This document shows positions 1 through 7,498 of a stretch of 42,708 nt of DNA, piece by piece. Source of the DNA: CAZSAL01 sp964604825 (GTDB taxonomy: Bacteria > Elusimicrobiota > Elusimicrobia > 2-01-FULL-59-12); assembly GCA_964604825.1 (NCBI GenBank), contig CAZSAL010000019.1, forward strand, positions 1 through 42,708, written 5' to 3'. The translations under genes and the position numbers were made by a program. Position 1 is the first letter of the stretch. Every line of letters begins with the position of its first letter. A model generated the notes under the pieces. It worked only from the letters and a program-made list of their open reading frames with translations, searched no databases and was not told the origin of the DNA.

Positions 1-70
1 CCCGGCGCTGCGCCACAACCATCTGCTGTAGACGGCAGGCTGTATAAAAACCGCAATGACAAGCTTTCAT
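1..70 (-). CDS. possible start of a partial ORF running off the left edge
   Basis: An ATG at 70 on the minus strand opens 23 codons without a stop before the window ends. A purine-rich GGAGAGG lies about seven bases upstream and could serve as a ribosome binding site. The visible peptide has three Cys residues near its start (MKACHCGFYTAC) and matches no family I recognise. It lies downstream of the signalling operon on the same strand. The fragment is too short to distinguish from chance. Confidence 0.22.
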   Translation of the reverse strand, partial: MKACHCGFYTACRLQQMVVAQRR

Positions 71-82
71 GGCTTTACCTCT

Positions 83-123
83 CCGCCACCCATCAGGCGG
101 ATCCGCCAACGTCACAGCGGCGG
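83..123. repeat. two tandem CCGCC/GGCGG stem-loops
   Basis: CCGCC at 83-87 pairs with GGCGG at 96-100, and CCGCC at 103-107 pairs with GGCGG at 119-123. The arms can also pair in other combinations; the middle forms the palindrome GGCGGATCCGCC. No T-run follows on either strand, so this is not a classical terminator. The 1-238 stretch otherwise holds only the weak ORFs listed separately. Confidence 0.45.
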
Positions 124-181
124 ACTTTCGATCCAAGTTTAACCGGGTAACCTGAATTTCGCGTTGAAGGGAGATTAAAAA

Positions 182-238
182 ATGGTTAAACGTGGATTAA
201 ATGTTTTTAATGTTTGGAAAGGATACAACCGGAAATAA
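182..238 (+). CDS. possible 18-residue small ORF
   Basis: ATG at 182 reads MVKRGLNVFNVWKGYNRK and stops at 238, one base before the 3' end of the opposite-strand hybrid kinase. AAGGGAG sits about eight bases upstream, a good ribosome binding site. The peptide is basic, with no recognised motif. A good SD alone does not prove translation; chance is a real alternative. Confidence 0.2.
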   Translation: MVKRGLNVFNVWKGYNRK

Positions 239-1723
239 CTACCTTTGAGACGGTTTTGCAGCCGGAAGAGAAACGGTGAATGTGGAACCTTTTTTGAACC
301 TGCTTTTCGCCGATACTCGACCGTCATGGGCTTCTACGATACTTTGAACAACGCTTAACCCAAGTCCCATGCCGTGTTGTTGGCCTGTAAATTCATCGTC
401 GACCTGATAAAACCATTCGAAAATTCGATCAATGCTTGCCGCTGGAATGCCTATTCCATTATCTGCGATTTCGACGGACACATAATTGCCATGCGGCTGG
501 AAAGTTAGATTAACCCTGGTCGCTTTAAATTTAAAAGCGTTATGGAATAGGTGATAAAAAACAACCGGCATTCTAACAGGGTCGGCCATAACCGCAATTT
601 CAAAGTCTGCAGGATTCCATTTCACTTTTCCCGGTTTAACATCTTTCCTTCCCCTGAACATTCCCAGACCAGCCTCTATAAGAGTCCTTAATGCAATAGG
701 TTCGGGAATGATTTTTTGATTATGCAGTGTTCCAAATTCCGCCAAACCATCGAGCGCTGCGCTCAACCTTTCGTAATTGCTTATAACATTATCCCAGGCG
801 CGTTTTTTTAATCGTTCTTTCATTCTCCCTGGATCTTTCAGCATGAAGATATAGCCCATTGACGTCAGCGGCGTCCGGAATTTATGGGATACGACATCAA
901 TGAGCCGCTTCATGCCGAAAGATTCTCTTCTTTGCTCACTGACGTCCCGCAAAAAAAGGAGGTGTCCTTTTAAATTCTCTTTCCCCCCTGATACCGATGT
1001 GAGACAGCATTCGAGCGTAATGCTTCGCGGGCTGGGACGCACCAGATCGAAACGTTGCTGCCCCTGTTTTTTGATTAGTTCAAAGGAAATCGGTTCGGGC
1101 AAAGGCAAGGCAGATTGAGGCGACGCCCGCTGCGGCTGGAAATGGTAATTTTTCAGCGCATCAATAATTCTGAGTGGATGTTGTTCGAATGATATTTCCA
1201 GCAGATTCCCCGCTTTTGGGTTGCCCCTGACGACCATCCCCTGGCGATCCAGCAATAAAACGCCGTCGGGCATAGCATCAAACAACCGGTCAAACTTCTC
1301 CCGCTCTAAACCGACATTCTCGGACAAAGCGTGATAATCCCTGAGTACAAGCCTGTGAAGCTTGTCCATTACCGTGCCCTTCAAATACTCAAGCGTGAAC
1401 GGCTTGATAACATATTCATCCGCGCCCAGTATCCGCGCTTCACGCTGCAATTCCTCCTCGGCCATGCCGGTAATCATAATTACGCGGATGCCGGAACTTT
1501 TGTTTTTGATCTCCCGCAGAACATCAATGCCCGGCATGCCCGGGAGTCCGATATCAAGGAAGACGACATCCGGCTGGAAACTTTCAACAGCGGAGAGGGC
1601 TGAAACGCCGTCATGTACGACATGAATTTTATAGTTATAACGCTCAAAAAAGCTTTTCAGATTCGCGCAAAGCGTCTGATCGTCGTCTACGATAAGAAGC
1701 TTAATCGGAATGGCCGAAGTCAT
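239..1723 (-). CDS. hybrid protein: receiver-PAS-histidine kinase
   Basis: The protein has an N-terminal receiver (LLIVDDD, phospho-acceptor Asp in FLDIGLPG, Lys in VIKPF), a PAS-like segment (DAMPDGVLLLDRQG) and a C-terminal histidine kinase. The kinase has an H-box SHKFRTPL, an N-box HNAFKF, and G boxes ADNGIGIP and GMGLGLSVV. No membrane segment is seen, so it should be cytoplasmic. I start it at ATG 1723, where GAGGA lies close upstream and ATGA overlaps the stop of the OmpR-type gene; the longer reading from a TTG at 1738 is less likely. A receiver with a kinase output is also the reported layout of Ralstonia PhcR (from memory). It is the last gene of the signalling operon and may relay phosphate from the seven-helix kinase. 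Confidence 0.9.
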   Translation of the reverse strand: MTSAIPIKLLIVDDDQTLCANLKSFFERYNYKIHVVHDGVSALSAVESFQPDVVFLDIGLPGMPGIDVLREIKNKSSGIRVIMITGMAEEELQREARILGADEYVIKPFTLEYLKGTVMDKLHRLVLRDYHALSENVGLEREKFDRLFDAMPDGVLLLDRQGMVVRGNPKAGNLLEISFEQHPLRIIDALKNYHFQPQRASPQSALPLPEPISFELIKKQGQQRFDLVRPSPRSITLECCLTSVSGGKENLKGHLLFLRDVSEQRRESFGMKRLIDVVSHKFRTPLTSMGYIFMLKDPGRMKERLKKRAWDNVISNYERLSAALDGLAEFGTLHNQKIIPEPIALRTLIEAGLGMFRGRKDVKPGKVKWNPADFEIAVMADPVRMPVVFYHLFHNAFKFKATRVNLTFQPHGNYVSVEIADNGIGIPAASIDRIFEWFYQVDDEFTGQQHGMGLGLSVVQSIVEAHDGRVSAKSRFKKGSTFTVSLPAAKPSQR

Positions 1724-2403
1724 GGTTCCTCGAAACAATAACCAAATCCACGCACGGTATGAATGTAGGCGGGCTTGAACCCGCTGTTTATCTTTTCTCG
1801 GAGATGATTGATCTGAACCTGGACTATGTTCGAAGTCGATTCAAAATCGCGATCCCAGACATGCTGGGCGATTGTCGTCGATGAGAGCGTCCGCCGCGGG
1901 TTGCGCATAAAATATTCGAGCACTTCGAATTCCTTGCGGCTTAAAGCGATGGGTTTTCCCTTGCGTGTAACGCGCCGCGTGAGAAGGTTAAGCGTTATGT
2001 CGCCGGTGCGCAAAGCGTTATTGCCGTCGCCGGCAAGTTGATTAATTCGCTTCAGAATGGCGCGTATTCGAGCGGACAGTATGGAATACTGAAAAGGTTT
2101 TGTTACGTAGTCGTCCGCCCCATGATCAAATCCTTCCAGGATATCGCTTTCCGTCGACTTGGCCGTGACCATGATGATCCCCTGGCGGAACCCTTCATCG
2201 CGCATCGTACGGCAAAGTGAAAACCCGTCTATCCCACCCTTAAGCATTACGTCGAGCAAAATGACGTCGTAAGGATTTTCCCGGGAAAGCGAAAGACCTT
2301 CCCCGCCTGTATGAGCTATATCCACTGCGAATCCGTCGCGGCGGAGGAGATCTTTCATGTAGCCGGCAAGCTGTACGTCATCCTCTACCACTAATGCGCG
2401 CAT
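1720..2403 (-). CDS. OmpR/PhoB-family response regulator
   Basis: At 227 residues it has the usual family length. The receiver carries acidic residues in VEDD, the phospho-acceptor Asp in ILLDVMLKGG, and Thr/Lys positions in MVTAKS and YVTKPF. The C-terminal half is a winged-helix DNA-binding domain (RRTLSSTTIAQHVWDRDF, then INHLREKI and IHTVRGFGY). It should bind DNA as a dimer after phosphorylation. It lies seven bases after the single-domain receiver and overlaps the hybrid kinase by ATGA, so it is probably the DNA-binding output of this operon. Its target genes are not evident. Confidence 0.93.
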   Translation of the reverse strand: MRALVVEDDVQLAGYMKDLLRRDGFAVDIAHTGGEGLSLSRENPYDVILLDVMLKGGIDGFSLCRTMRDEGFRQGIIMVTAKSTESDILEGFDHGADDYVTKPFQYSILSARIRAILKRINQLAGDGNNALRTGDITLNLLTRRVTRKGKPIALSRKEFEVLEYFMRNPRRTLSSTTIAQHVWDRDFESTSNIVQVQINHLREKINSGFKPAYIHTVRGFGYCFEEP

Positions 2404-2410
2404 CTCTCGC

Positions 2411-2809
2411 TCATTTCTGTTCTGTTAAGATTTCAGCGATCTTCCTGCTGATCGCTTCCCATGAATGTGCGCCGCGCGTAAAGCAGACCATGTTAAGCCT
2501 GCCCTTAAACTGGTCTGTCGCCTTCCGATCACGGCCCGTTCCTGGAGTCCCAAGGGCGGTTTCCGCGACGACAGGAATTTGACGCAACGTTTCGTCCTTA
2601 ACCATTTCTTCCATCATGTCTTCACCGGACATGACCGGCATGGAAAGATCGGTTACAACCGCATCAATTTTCTCTTTCCGTAATATTTCGAGACCCTCCC
2701 TGCCGTTCTTGGCGGTTATTACCCGCGCCCCGCATTCCATAGTCAGGTAATCTTCATAAAAAGTGCGGGCATCCTGATCGTCGTCTACAACTAAAACATT
2801 CTTTGGCAT
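2411..2809 (-). CDS. single-domain receiver protein, atypical C-terminus
   Basis: The 132-residue protein starts MPKNVLVVDDDQDA at ATG 2809. GGGAGGG lies about seven bases upstream and clearly favours this start over a longer reading into the kinase gene. The acidic pocket (VVDDD) and phospho-acceptor Asp (VVTDLSMPVMSG) are present, and VVAETA supplies the switch Thr. The beta-5 segment reads VCFTRGAHSW instead of the usual TKPF, so the conserved Lys appears replaced by Arg. The protein has no output domain. It lies 16 bases after the seven-helix kinase and may act as a phosphate relay or by protein contact. Confidence 0.85.
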   Translation of the reverse strand: MPKNVLVVDDDQDARTFYEDYLTMECGARVITAKNGREGLEILRKEKIDAVVTDLSMPVMSGEDMMEEMVKDETLRQIPVVAETALGTPGTGRDRKATDQFKGRLNMVCFTRGAHSWEAISRKIAEILTEQK

Positions 2810-2825
2810 AAAATCCCTCCCGGAA

Positions 2826-4844
2826 TTAAGCGGCTGTCGCTTCGATATTTGCGCATGTCGGCAGTACCACATAAAACGACGTCCCTTTGCCGACTTCGCT
2901 GATGACGTCGACGTTGCCCGAATGAAGCGCGACTATTTCCTTTACGATAGAAAGACCAAGCCCGGTGCTTTGCTCCATTTCACTGCGGCCTTCGCCCTGA
3001 TAAAACAAATCAAAAATATGGCTCAGCGATGATTGTGGAATGCCGGAACCCGTATCCGCCACAACGATCTGCAGTTGCTTCCCCAGATTTTTAACCTCCA
3101 ATGACACCGTCCCTCCGGCCTGAGTAAATTTGAAAGCGTTGGAAAGAAGATTTTCTATCACATGTTTGACGCTGGAACGTTCTCCCAGACCGATCAGAGC
3201 GGGCCGGCCGGAATTCGATGCTTCTTCCGGAACGTTACAGGTAAAGCGAATCCCTTTTTGTTCGGCATGGGTTCGCTCCATCGGAAGAATCTGGCGCACC
3301 ACATCTTCCAGATCGTACGGCTCCAGCTTATACTGTCCCTGCATGCGCCGCGCAAGGATCGCCATAATCTGGCGAAGATCGTTCAAATAGCCCTCAAGAA
3401 GGGAGGCGTCTTTGTCGATGATCCCCAGCCACTTTTTCTGCATATCGGAGAGAGACGTTCGCAAAGCCAGCATGGCAAACCGCCTGATGTTGCCGGCGTA
3501 GCGGATATTATCGTGCGTCATTTTATTCAGCATTACGGACTGCTCGTAGAAAACGTAAGCGTAACCCAATGGCTGCTCGAGCGATGTCCGAATGCGCTCC
3601 ATTTCCGCCGCTCCCGCCTGGCTCTTTGAGACCAATATAAATCCAAAAAGTCCGGTCTCCTGACAGAGAGGCAGGACTAAATCAAATCCGGCCTCCTGTT
3701 CGGCTTCCAGGCGCGCCAAATTCCCACCCCGGAGCTGCGAAATCAAACGGTCGTCTTCAGAATACGACGGCAGTTCAGCGGCGTAATGTTTCCCTGCGTC
3801 TTTTCCCCCCATGCATAAATATTGATTTGTGGTCATGCTGTGAAAATAGAGCGCTATGCGCTCCGCCTGCAGATCGTCTTGAGCCCGCGCCAAAGTCGCA
3901 TCGATCAGATCTTTCAGATTAGACAGGCGAAACACCTGCTGCCGGGCGGCCTGTATCGTTCTCTTACCCGAAAACCTCCCGGTAAAAATTAAAAGATCCA
4001 ACCATTGCCCTACATATGGATACAGTCGTCTATAAAAAAGCGTAGAACTAACGACCGCTCCTGCTAATAACGCCGGGCTTATAACGCTTCCATGCCAGAT
4101 TGCGCTTGATACCACAAACGGTGCAACAAGAAATCCCAGTGTCGTGCCATATATCATGGTGTCTTTCGCCAACAGTTCGATATCTAGCAAGCGATAGCGC
4201 AAAATGGCATAGGTCACGCAGACGATATATCCTGAAACCAGGATATTTCCGAAAGGCGGGATATTTAGCCCATACCAAAGCGGGAAATCGGTTGCCCCTC
4301 CACACCATCCTATTAATGTCCCAGCTAGAACGTAATTTAACTGTCTGCGATGATTCCCTTCCGAATGCTTTCGTTGCACCAAAATCAAGCCAACACCCGA
4401 GATAACGATTAAGAAGAATGTCGCTAAAACAGGGGAAAATACTGGACCGGCCACCGGCCAGTAACGGTAACCATATCTCGGGACAACCGCAGGAATGTAA
4501 CACGGACGAAAACTGAAAAATAACCAAAAAATATTTATGCCGTACATTAGTACGACAAGGGGCTTGAAGGTTTTTGCTTTATCAAACAGGCAGGTTAAAT
4601 GATGAAAATAAAATGCCGGGATAAATATGGCTGGGACCATTAACAAACGTGAAAACAGCAGCGCACGCTCAACACCCCCGGATATCTGCCACAGAAAATA
4701 AAAAAAACTCCAGAAGAAAACCGAAAAACAAAAACCAATAAAGGTTCGGCTGAGATTCTTTTGTCTACAGAATCGCCATACTAAATACGCGGCAATCAAG
4801 CTCGTGCAAGAATTAAGCAGGGCTGAAAATGCGGCAAATGTCAT
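2826..4844 (-). CDS. membrane sensor histidine kinase with seven-helix N-terminus and GAF-like domain
   Basis: Residues 1-270 hold about seven to eight hydrophobic helices and the YAILRYRLLDIE signature typical of seven-helix histidine-kinase sensor regions. A GAF-like region follows (about 310-430). The dimerisation region has THDNIRYA near residue 444, an atypical H-box in which His444 is the likely phospho-acceptor. The catalytic domain is complete: N-box ENLLSNAFKF, ADTGSGIP, and STGLGLSIVKEIV. Such sensors are suited to hydrophobic or membrane-borne ligands. The gene overlaps the stop of the PilZ/acyltransferase/methyltransferase gene by ATGA, with AGGTGA as its ribosome binding site, so kinase and enzyme are probably made together. 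I infer that it senses the product of that enzyme. Confidence 0.88.
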   Translation of the reverse strand: MTFAAFSALLNSCTSLIAAYLVWRFCRQKNLSRTFIGFCFSVFFWSFFYFLWQISGGVERALLFSRLLMVPAIFIPAFYFHHLTCLFDKAKTFKPLVVLMYGINIFWLFFSFRPCYIPAVVPRYGYRYWPVAGPVFSPVLATFFLIVISGVGLILVQRKHSEGNHRRQLNYVLAGTLIGWCGGATDFPLWYGLNIPPFGNILVSGYIVCVTYAILRYRLLDIELLAKDTMIYGTTLGFLVAPFVVSSAIWHGSVISPALLAGAVVSSTLFYRRLYPYVGQWLDLLIFTGRFSGKRTIQAARQQVFRLSNLKDLIDATLARAQDDLQAERIALYFHSMTTNQYLCMGGKDAGKHYAAELPSYSEDDRLISQLRGGNLARLEAEQEAGFDLVLPLCQETGLFGFILVSKSQAGAAEMERIRTSLEQPLGYAYVFYEQSVMLNKMTHDNIRYAGNIRRFAMLALRTSLSDMQKKWLGIIDKDASLLEGYLNDLRQIMAILARRMQGQYKLEPYDLEDVVRQILPMERTHAEQKGIRFTCNVPEEASNSGRPALIGLGERSSVKHVIENLLSNAFKFTQAGGTVSLEVKNLGKQLQIVVADTGSGIPQSSLSHIFDLFYQGEGRSEMEQSTGLGLSIVKEIVALHSGNVDVISEVGKGTSFYVVLPTCANIEATAA

Positions 4845-6910
4845 CGCTTTTCACCTGCCGCCATGACAGCTTGATTAGCTAATACTGCTGAAGTTCTGAC
4901 ATTAACGAATCCCGATGCGTTTAGTAGATTTGTCAGTTCTTCTTCGGCAAAAAATCTAAATTGCCCCTGCGCTTCACGATAGCGAATCCCACCGGCATTA
5001 TTCAGCAACGCTCTGGCTGCATCCAACTCCTGTCCGCTTGTCTTCTTCGCAAACTGGTCAAAAATAACAGAAAGGTCAGGATCTGGCTTTAAACTCGTTA
5101 CGACCAACTTCCCTCCGGGCTTGAGAACACGATACTGTTGCCGTAAGGTGAACAGAGGGTCATCAACGTATGAGATCAACAGGTTACAAACCACTGCATT
5201 AAATTGCCCCTGGCAGAAAGGAAGCTCGCGGCTTGCATCTCCTCTGACAAAAGACCAATGCATATTAGGATAGAGCTTTTCACGTCTTAAGCGCGCCCAG
5301 GTTTGGTCAAAAGACTTGTCCGCTTTCAACAAAGCCAATTCCACATAATCCATACCGATATAACGAATGTTTTCATCCACGTTACGACGAAATAAATGAC
5401 GTTTACCGTTTTGCCCTGCGAGATATCGCAAAAGCCATATCCCAAAATTGCCATTGCCACATCCCACATCCAGTAGACACCGCCGATCCAAACCACCCAA
5501 AGATTGAACAATCAAACGATAGAGGTCCTGGAACTCATCCGAGCGCAAAACAATGTCAAATCCATCTAAATATTTTTCCCAGAAAGCTTTCTCTGCCTCA
5601 CAGTTAGGATTGGCAAGATTTCTGATTCTTTCACGCTCAAAACGAACACGGAGTCCGATCTCCCGATAGGAAGCATTTTTTACCATCTCCAAGGTTGCAG
5701 AGGGGGCAACTAATTCTTCCAACAGCTTGTGCGTAACTGAACGGAGCGCTTTCCTAGCCACCGCTCTATTCTCATGAAGTTGATGAAATCCTTCCGCTAT
5801 CATGACCATCTCGACATTGGGCAATTGAGTTGTACGCTGCACATCTCTACAGTCTACCCACAAATCATTTTCTGTAACGAACTCGACAACTTTACCCTTT
5901 ATTTTTCTCAAATCTGCAATAGTTGTCGGAAGGTTATGGAAATTATCTTCAATTGCTGTTTCTAAAAATTTTCCTCTGACAGGGAAACCCAGAACTTCCG
6001 TGATGTCCCACTTTCTCCCCCCCATGCATGTGCCTATCATGTCTTCGTGATAAACCGCTTTGATCGAAGCCTGCAGGTCGACCACTCCCACCAGCGTAAC
6101 GAGCATCGAAACTCGGAGGTCCTCTGAAACCGCTTTAATGGCGGCCCTGGCTGCCAGCGAAGTGGCAACCATGCCGATTTTCGGGGGATGGAAAGTCGCA
6201 CAAACATAATCTATAACGGATAAAATATCATCCGACATATTTCTCATTCGGCAATCAAGCATTTCCCCTTCGCTTTCCCCAACGTGATCTGTCGCATCGT
6301 AACGTATGGCACGAAAACCATTGTTTGCCAAAAAGAAACTGGCTGTAATGTTATTGATTTTCGTTTCGCCGTAAGCGGGAGGCAGGATTACTACACAGGC
6401 GTCGAGCGGCAAATTATTTGTTTCGTCAACAGTCCCTACAATACGCCGGCCTGAACGATTCAAAAATTCTATTCTCGTGCTTTTTATTGAGGCGCGGATA
6501 CGGCGATCTTCTATAGCTCCAATATCTCTAAATTTCGTAGATAACCAGGTCGATAAAATTTTACGGGCTTCTGGAGGGGTTTCGAAAAACTGTATGCCAT
6601 GTTCCCATTCGGATTTCGTTTTCAATAAACTCCAATTCACGATACCATAGGATTCAAATAGAGAATTGTCGCTATCCAAAACAAAATGGATCCGGACAAG
6701 TTGATCTTTCAATAATGCTGAAGGCAACAATATGGAAATGCCATTACCACCAATATCCCGGACCTTTCCCAATACACTGTCAACGATTGCACGATTCGCG
6801 TCATAAATATCTATCGTGACAGGGATATCTATTTTGAGGCGCGGGCGCAAACGTCTATCAAAAAAGTTCTCGTCAGAACTTCCATAAACTCTAACAGCTA
6901 TTTCATTCAT
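4841..6910 (-). CDS. PilZ / LuxD-like acyltransferase-thioesterase / SAM methyltransferase fusion
   Basis: The 689 residues hold three domains. Residues 18-125 are a PilZ c-di-GMP-binding domain with RLRPR (20-24) and DIGGNG (52-57; the usual Ser is Gly). Residues about 145-430 match LuxD, the lux-operon acyl-transferase that releases fatty acids from acyl-ACP: FRAIRYDATDHVGESEG, VATSLAARAA (Ser251), TENDLWVD (Asp349) and GFHQLHEN (His376) keep the order and context of its Ser-Asp-His triad. Residues about 470-640 are a class I methyltransferase: LLDVGCGNGNFG (SAM loop), GMDYVELAL and RVLKPGGKLVV. There is no signal peptide or membrane span. A plausible reading is c-di-GMP-controlled release of an acyl chain and its methylation to an ester signal. 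The domain calls are firm; the product and the order of reactions are inference. Confidence 0.88.
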   Translation of the reverse strand: MNEIAVRVYGSSDENFFDRRLRPRLKIDIPVTIDIYDANRAIVDSVLGKVRDIGGNGISILLPSALLKDQLVRIHFVLDSDNSLFESYGIVNWSLLKTKSEWEHGIQFFETPPEARKILSTWLSTKFRDIGAIEDRRIRASIKSTRIEFLNRSGRRIVGTVDETNNLPLDACVVILPPAYGETKINNITASFFLANNGFRAIRYDATDHVGESEGEMLDCRMRNMSDDILSVIDYVCATFHPPKIGMVATSLAARAAIKAVSEDLRVSMLVTLVGVVDLQASIKAVYHEDMIGTCMGGRKWDITEVLGFPVRGKFLETAIEDNFHNLPTTIADLRKIKGKVVEFVTENDLWVDCRDVQRTTQLPNVEMVMIAEGFHQLHENRAVARKALRSVTHKLLEELVAPSATLEMVKNASYREIGLRVRFERERIRNLANPNCEAEKAFWEKYLDGFDIVLRSDEFQDLYRLIVQSLGGLDRRCLLDVGCGNGNFGIWLLRYLAGQNGKRHLFRRNVDENIRYIGMDYVELALLKADKSFDQTWARLRREKLYPNMHWSFVRGDASRELPFCQGQFNAVVCNLLISYVDDPLFTLRQQYRVLKPGGKLVVTSLKPDPDLSVIFDQFAKKTSGQELDAARALLNNAGGIRYREAQGQFRFFAEEELTNLLNASGFVNVRTSAVLANQAVMAAGEKR

Positions 6911-6949
6911 AAGAAGGCCGTGAGGTCATTATTTGGATCCATCCTAGAT

Positions 6950-6978
6950 AACCGGAAAACTACTACTTTTCAACGGTT
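6950..6978. other. stem-loop between the small membrane gene and the PilZ fusion gene
   Basis: AACCGGAAAA (6950-6959) pairs with TTTTCAACGGTT (6967-6978) through a 10-bp stem with a two-base bulge and a seven-base loop. It lies in the 87-base gap ahead of the fusion gene. On the minus strand no T-run follows, so it is more likely a leader or processing structure than a terminator. A weak promoter match (TTGAAA, 17 bases, TATCTA) overlaps it. Confidence 0.4.
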
Positions 6979-6997
6979 TTGTTGCAAATCGTTTCCG

Positions 6998-7357
6998 TCA
7001 ATTGTTTTTGTAATGTCCCTCCTTTGTCCCATGAATTGCCAACTTCTTTAGAATCTTTCGTTGAGTTTTTAAATAACGTCGCAACATATACACCGGCAAT
7101 TGCCTATTCGCTTCTGGCATGATAAGTCCTATGCAAATAATGAGACCGCTGCATGTAATCATTATTTCCAGCCAGAAAGGCAATTGTTTTCCTCTATAAA
7201 ACCTTCCTATCCAAAACGGAAGAAGTGTGACCGAGAAGAGAAATAGGGCAATAAAGAAGGCCGACCGCAACCACCAGCGTCTTGCGTCGCGTTTAATGAT
7301 TGCTCTGATTCTTTCCTTATCAATTCGCAAGGTATGCTGGGTTCTTATTTCATGCAT
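6998..7357 (-). CDS. small membrane protein of unknown function, two helices
   Basis: The 119-residue protein has a basic N-terminus (KERIRAIIKRDARRWW), two hydrophobic helices at about 31-53 and 64-84, and a strongly basic C-terminal tail with many Lys and Arg. Both ends are predicted to be cytoplasmic. I recognise no family. It is the first gene of the signalling operon, 87 bases upstream of the PilZ/acyltransferase/methyltransferase gene. That position suggests an accessory or anchoring role, but the link rests on position alone. GGGGGGA lies somewhat far (about 13 bases) upstream of the start. Confidence 0.72.
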   Translation of the reverse strand: MHEIRTQHTLRIDKERIRAIIKRDARRWWLRSAFFIALFLFSVTLLPFWIGRFYRGKQLPFWLEIMITCSGLIICIGLIMPEANRQLPVYMLRRYLKTQRKILKKLAIHGTKEGHYKNN

Positions 7358-7380
7358 ACTGTTTTATAAATCCCCCCAAT

Positions 7381-7390
7381 GCTAATTAGC
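7381..7390. promoter_or_regulatory. perfect 10-bp palindrome, possible operator
   Basis: GCTAATTAGC is a perfect palindrome about 20-30 bases downstream of the predicted transcription start and 23 bases before the first start codon of the signalling operon. The position would suit a repressor site, possibly for the operon's own OmpR-type regulator. Only one copy is seen, so chance is not excluded. Confidence 0.3.
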
Positions 7391-7416
7391 CGTTATTCAA
7401 ACAAAATCACATGATC

Positions 7417-7445
7417 TGTATATATTCTCTGTGCCGGTTTTGCAA
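7417..7445 (-). promoter_or_regulatory. candidate sigma70-type promoter of the signalling operon
   Basis: On the minus strand TTGCAA (7440-7445) and TATACA (7417-7422) are separated by 17 bases. Each box matches consensus at four of six positions, so this is a moderate match. It lies in the only sizeable gap (7358-7498) before the operon and would give a leader of about 50 bases. Confidence 0.4.
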
Positions 7446-7498
7446 CATGCGTTTTTGCAGCATCCGTTTTTTGCGATATTAAAATTTTTGTTACGAGG

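Noticed and set aside
1..180. Possible c-di-GMP (GEMM) riboswitch near the PilZ-containing operon, because of GGGTAACC-like and hairpin sequences
   Set aside because: The conserved GEMM core sequences and GAAA tetraloop are not present on either strand, so only generic hairpins remain.
2810..2872. N-terminal extension of the single-domain receiver
   Set aside because: It overlaps the kinase gene and lacks a ribosome binding site, whereas GGGAGGG precedes ATG 2809.
6950..6978. Intrinsic terminator after the small membrane gene
   Set aside because: The stem is followed on the minus strand by ATCTAGG, not a T-run.
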